NCBI RefSeq assembly: GCF_040222955.1
Contig: NZ_JAVKCA010000022.1
Span: forward strand, 62,001 to 126,000
Reading direction: 5' to 3'
DNA: 64,000 nt
From: Marinoscillum sp040222955
GTDB lineage: Bacteria > Bacteroidota > Bacteroidia > Cytophagales > Cyclobacteriaceae
The position numbers and the translations under genes were made by a program. A model generated the notes under the pieces. It was not told the DNA's origin. It saw nothing but the letters and a program-made list of their open reading frames with translations, and made no database searches. Every line of letters begins with the position of its first letter. Position 1 is the stretch's first letter. Below, one piece after another: positions 63,708 to 64,000 of this stretch.

Positions 63708-64000
63708 TTAAAGCTCGAACCACTTAGCCAGTGCTGCTTTGTTATCCTGAAAGAGCTTTTCACCAAGCTTCTTGAGTGCCTCCATATTGGCTGGAGTCAC
63801 ATTGTCCATCTCCGAATCCACATCGCCAGGCATTTTGGAGTTGACCCGCATATACTGGGCGGGGTTCTCGGTGGTTTCAAAGATCCTTTTCAGATAAAAA
63901 TCGTCCACCTCCACGCTGCCTGACATCATGATGTCGATCACCGGCCGCACCCACTGAGCCATGCCCCACCTCCTCGCCTGGCGGTACAAATAGTGTTTTT
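63708..64000 (-). CDS. patatin-like phospholipase, C-terminal part
   Basis: Only the last 97 codons are in the window; the frame is open to the right edge. The sequence RQARRWGMAQWVRPVIDIMM followed by SGSVEVDDFYLKRIF, then YMRVNSKMPGDVDSEMDN and MEALKKLGEKLF, matches the C-terminal end of patatin-type acyl hydrolases (the region after the catalytic Asp). The Ser-Asp dyad itself lies outside the window, so activity cannot be judged. Patatins of this kind cleave membrane phospholipids, and some serve in phage defence. Confidence 0.85.
   Translation of the reverse strand, partial: KHYLYRQARRWGMAQWVRPVIDIMMSGSVEVDDFYLKRIFETTENPAQYMRVNSKMPGDVDSEMDNVTPANMEALKKLGEKLFQDNKAALAKWFEL

Noticed and set aside
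63708..64000. CBASS-type defence system based on the patatin end
   Set aside because: No cyclase or sensor gene is visible in the window, and patatins have many housekeeping roles.

Overview
The window looks like a chromosomal segment of a marine member of the Bacteroidota, most likely order Cytophagales. This is inferred from gene content, not from a search. Three giant secreted proteins end in type IX secretion (T9SS) C-terminal sorting domains. There is a TonB-dependent receptor operon with a DUF4249 lipoprotein, a bacillithiol synthase (BshA), several promoters of the Bacteroidota TAnnTTTG type, and a PL7 alginate lyase that points to algal polysaccharide. I see no tRNA, rRNA, CRISPR array or prophage.

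Layout. 1-3271 (minus): the N-terminal part of a Tat-exported Gfo/Idh/MocA oxidoreductase, a small membrane protein, and ClpB. 3513-5559 (plus): a lipoprotein alpha/beta hydrolase and a Tat/lipoprotein TRAP solute receptor. 5648-15134 (minus): a 2569-residue surface protein of leucine-rich repeats, calcium-loop modules and MBG domains, preceded by a membrane TPR-LuxR regulator; the promoter regions carry several perfect or near-perfect inverted repeats. 15270-18661: a rhodanese divergent from MetZ, then the TRAP membrane subunits DctQ/DctM, which lie 11 kb from the receptor. 18797-25744 (plus): a tightly packed export/uptake operon of a secreted protein, a TonB receptor, a DUF4249 lipoprotein and an MG2-domain protein with a plug-like segment. 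25722-34390: small envelope proteins, RlmN, an SDR/DUF2867 protein, and a minus-strand mutL operon that also encodes two rhomboid proteases.

34542-44428 (plus): a serine hydrolase fused to a shrunken GH3-like domain, BshA, a fatty-acid hydroxylase, then a run of VWA protein, MoxR-like AAA+ ATPase, AlbA/Schlafen protein, PIN-PhoH ATPase and MOSC protein. This run is the best candidate in the window for an uncharacterised multi-gene system. 44474-49470: a 63-residue protein, BatD-like protein, AroC, a dicarboxylate symporter and an Nfu-type Fe-S carrier. 49549-54050: a lipoprotein and an M43 metalloprotease with eight repeated modules and a T9SS tail. 54091-57017: an EF-hand protein, a FAD oxidoreductase and a hemolysin III family protein. 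57345-62135: the PL7 alginate lyase, a short secreted remnant-like protein, and a REP-associated tyrosine transposase (RAYT) whose own reading frame contains a perfect 33-bp palindrome. Two similar ~30-bp sequences flank the lyase. 62162-64000: a beta-barrel-like protein, a small unknown protein and the end of a patatin-like phospholipase.

Shared themes are envelope and surface biology (T9SS cargo, TonB, TRAP, rhomboids), protein quality control (ClpB), thiol and sulfur metabolism (MetZ, rhodanese, BshA, Nfu), and marine polysaccharide breakdown.
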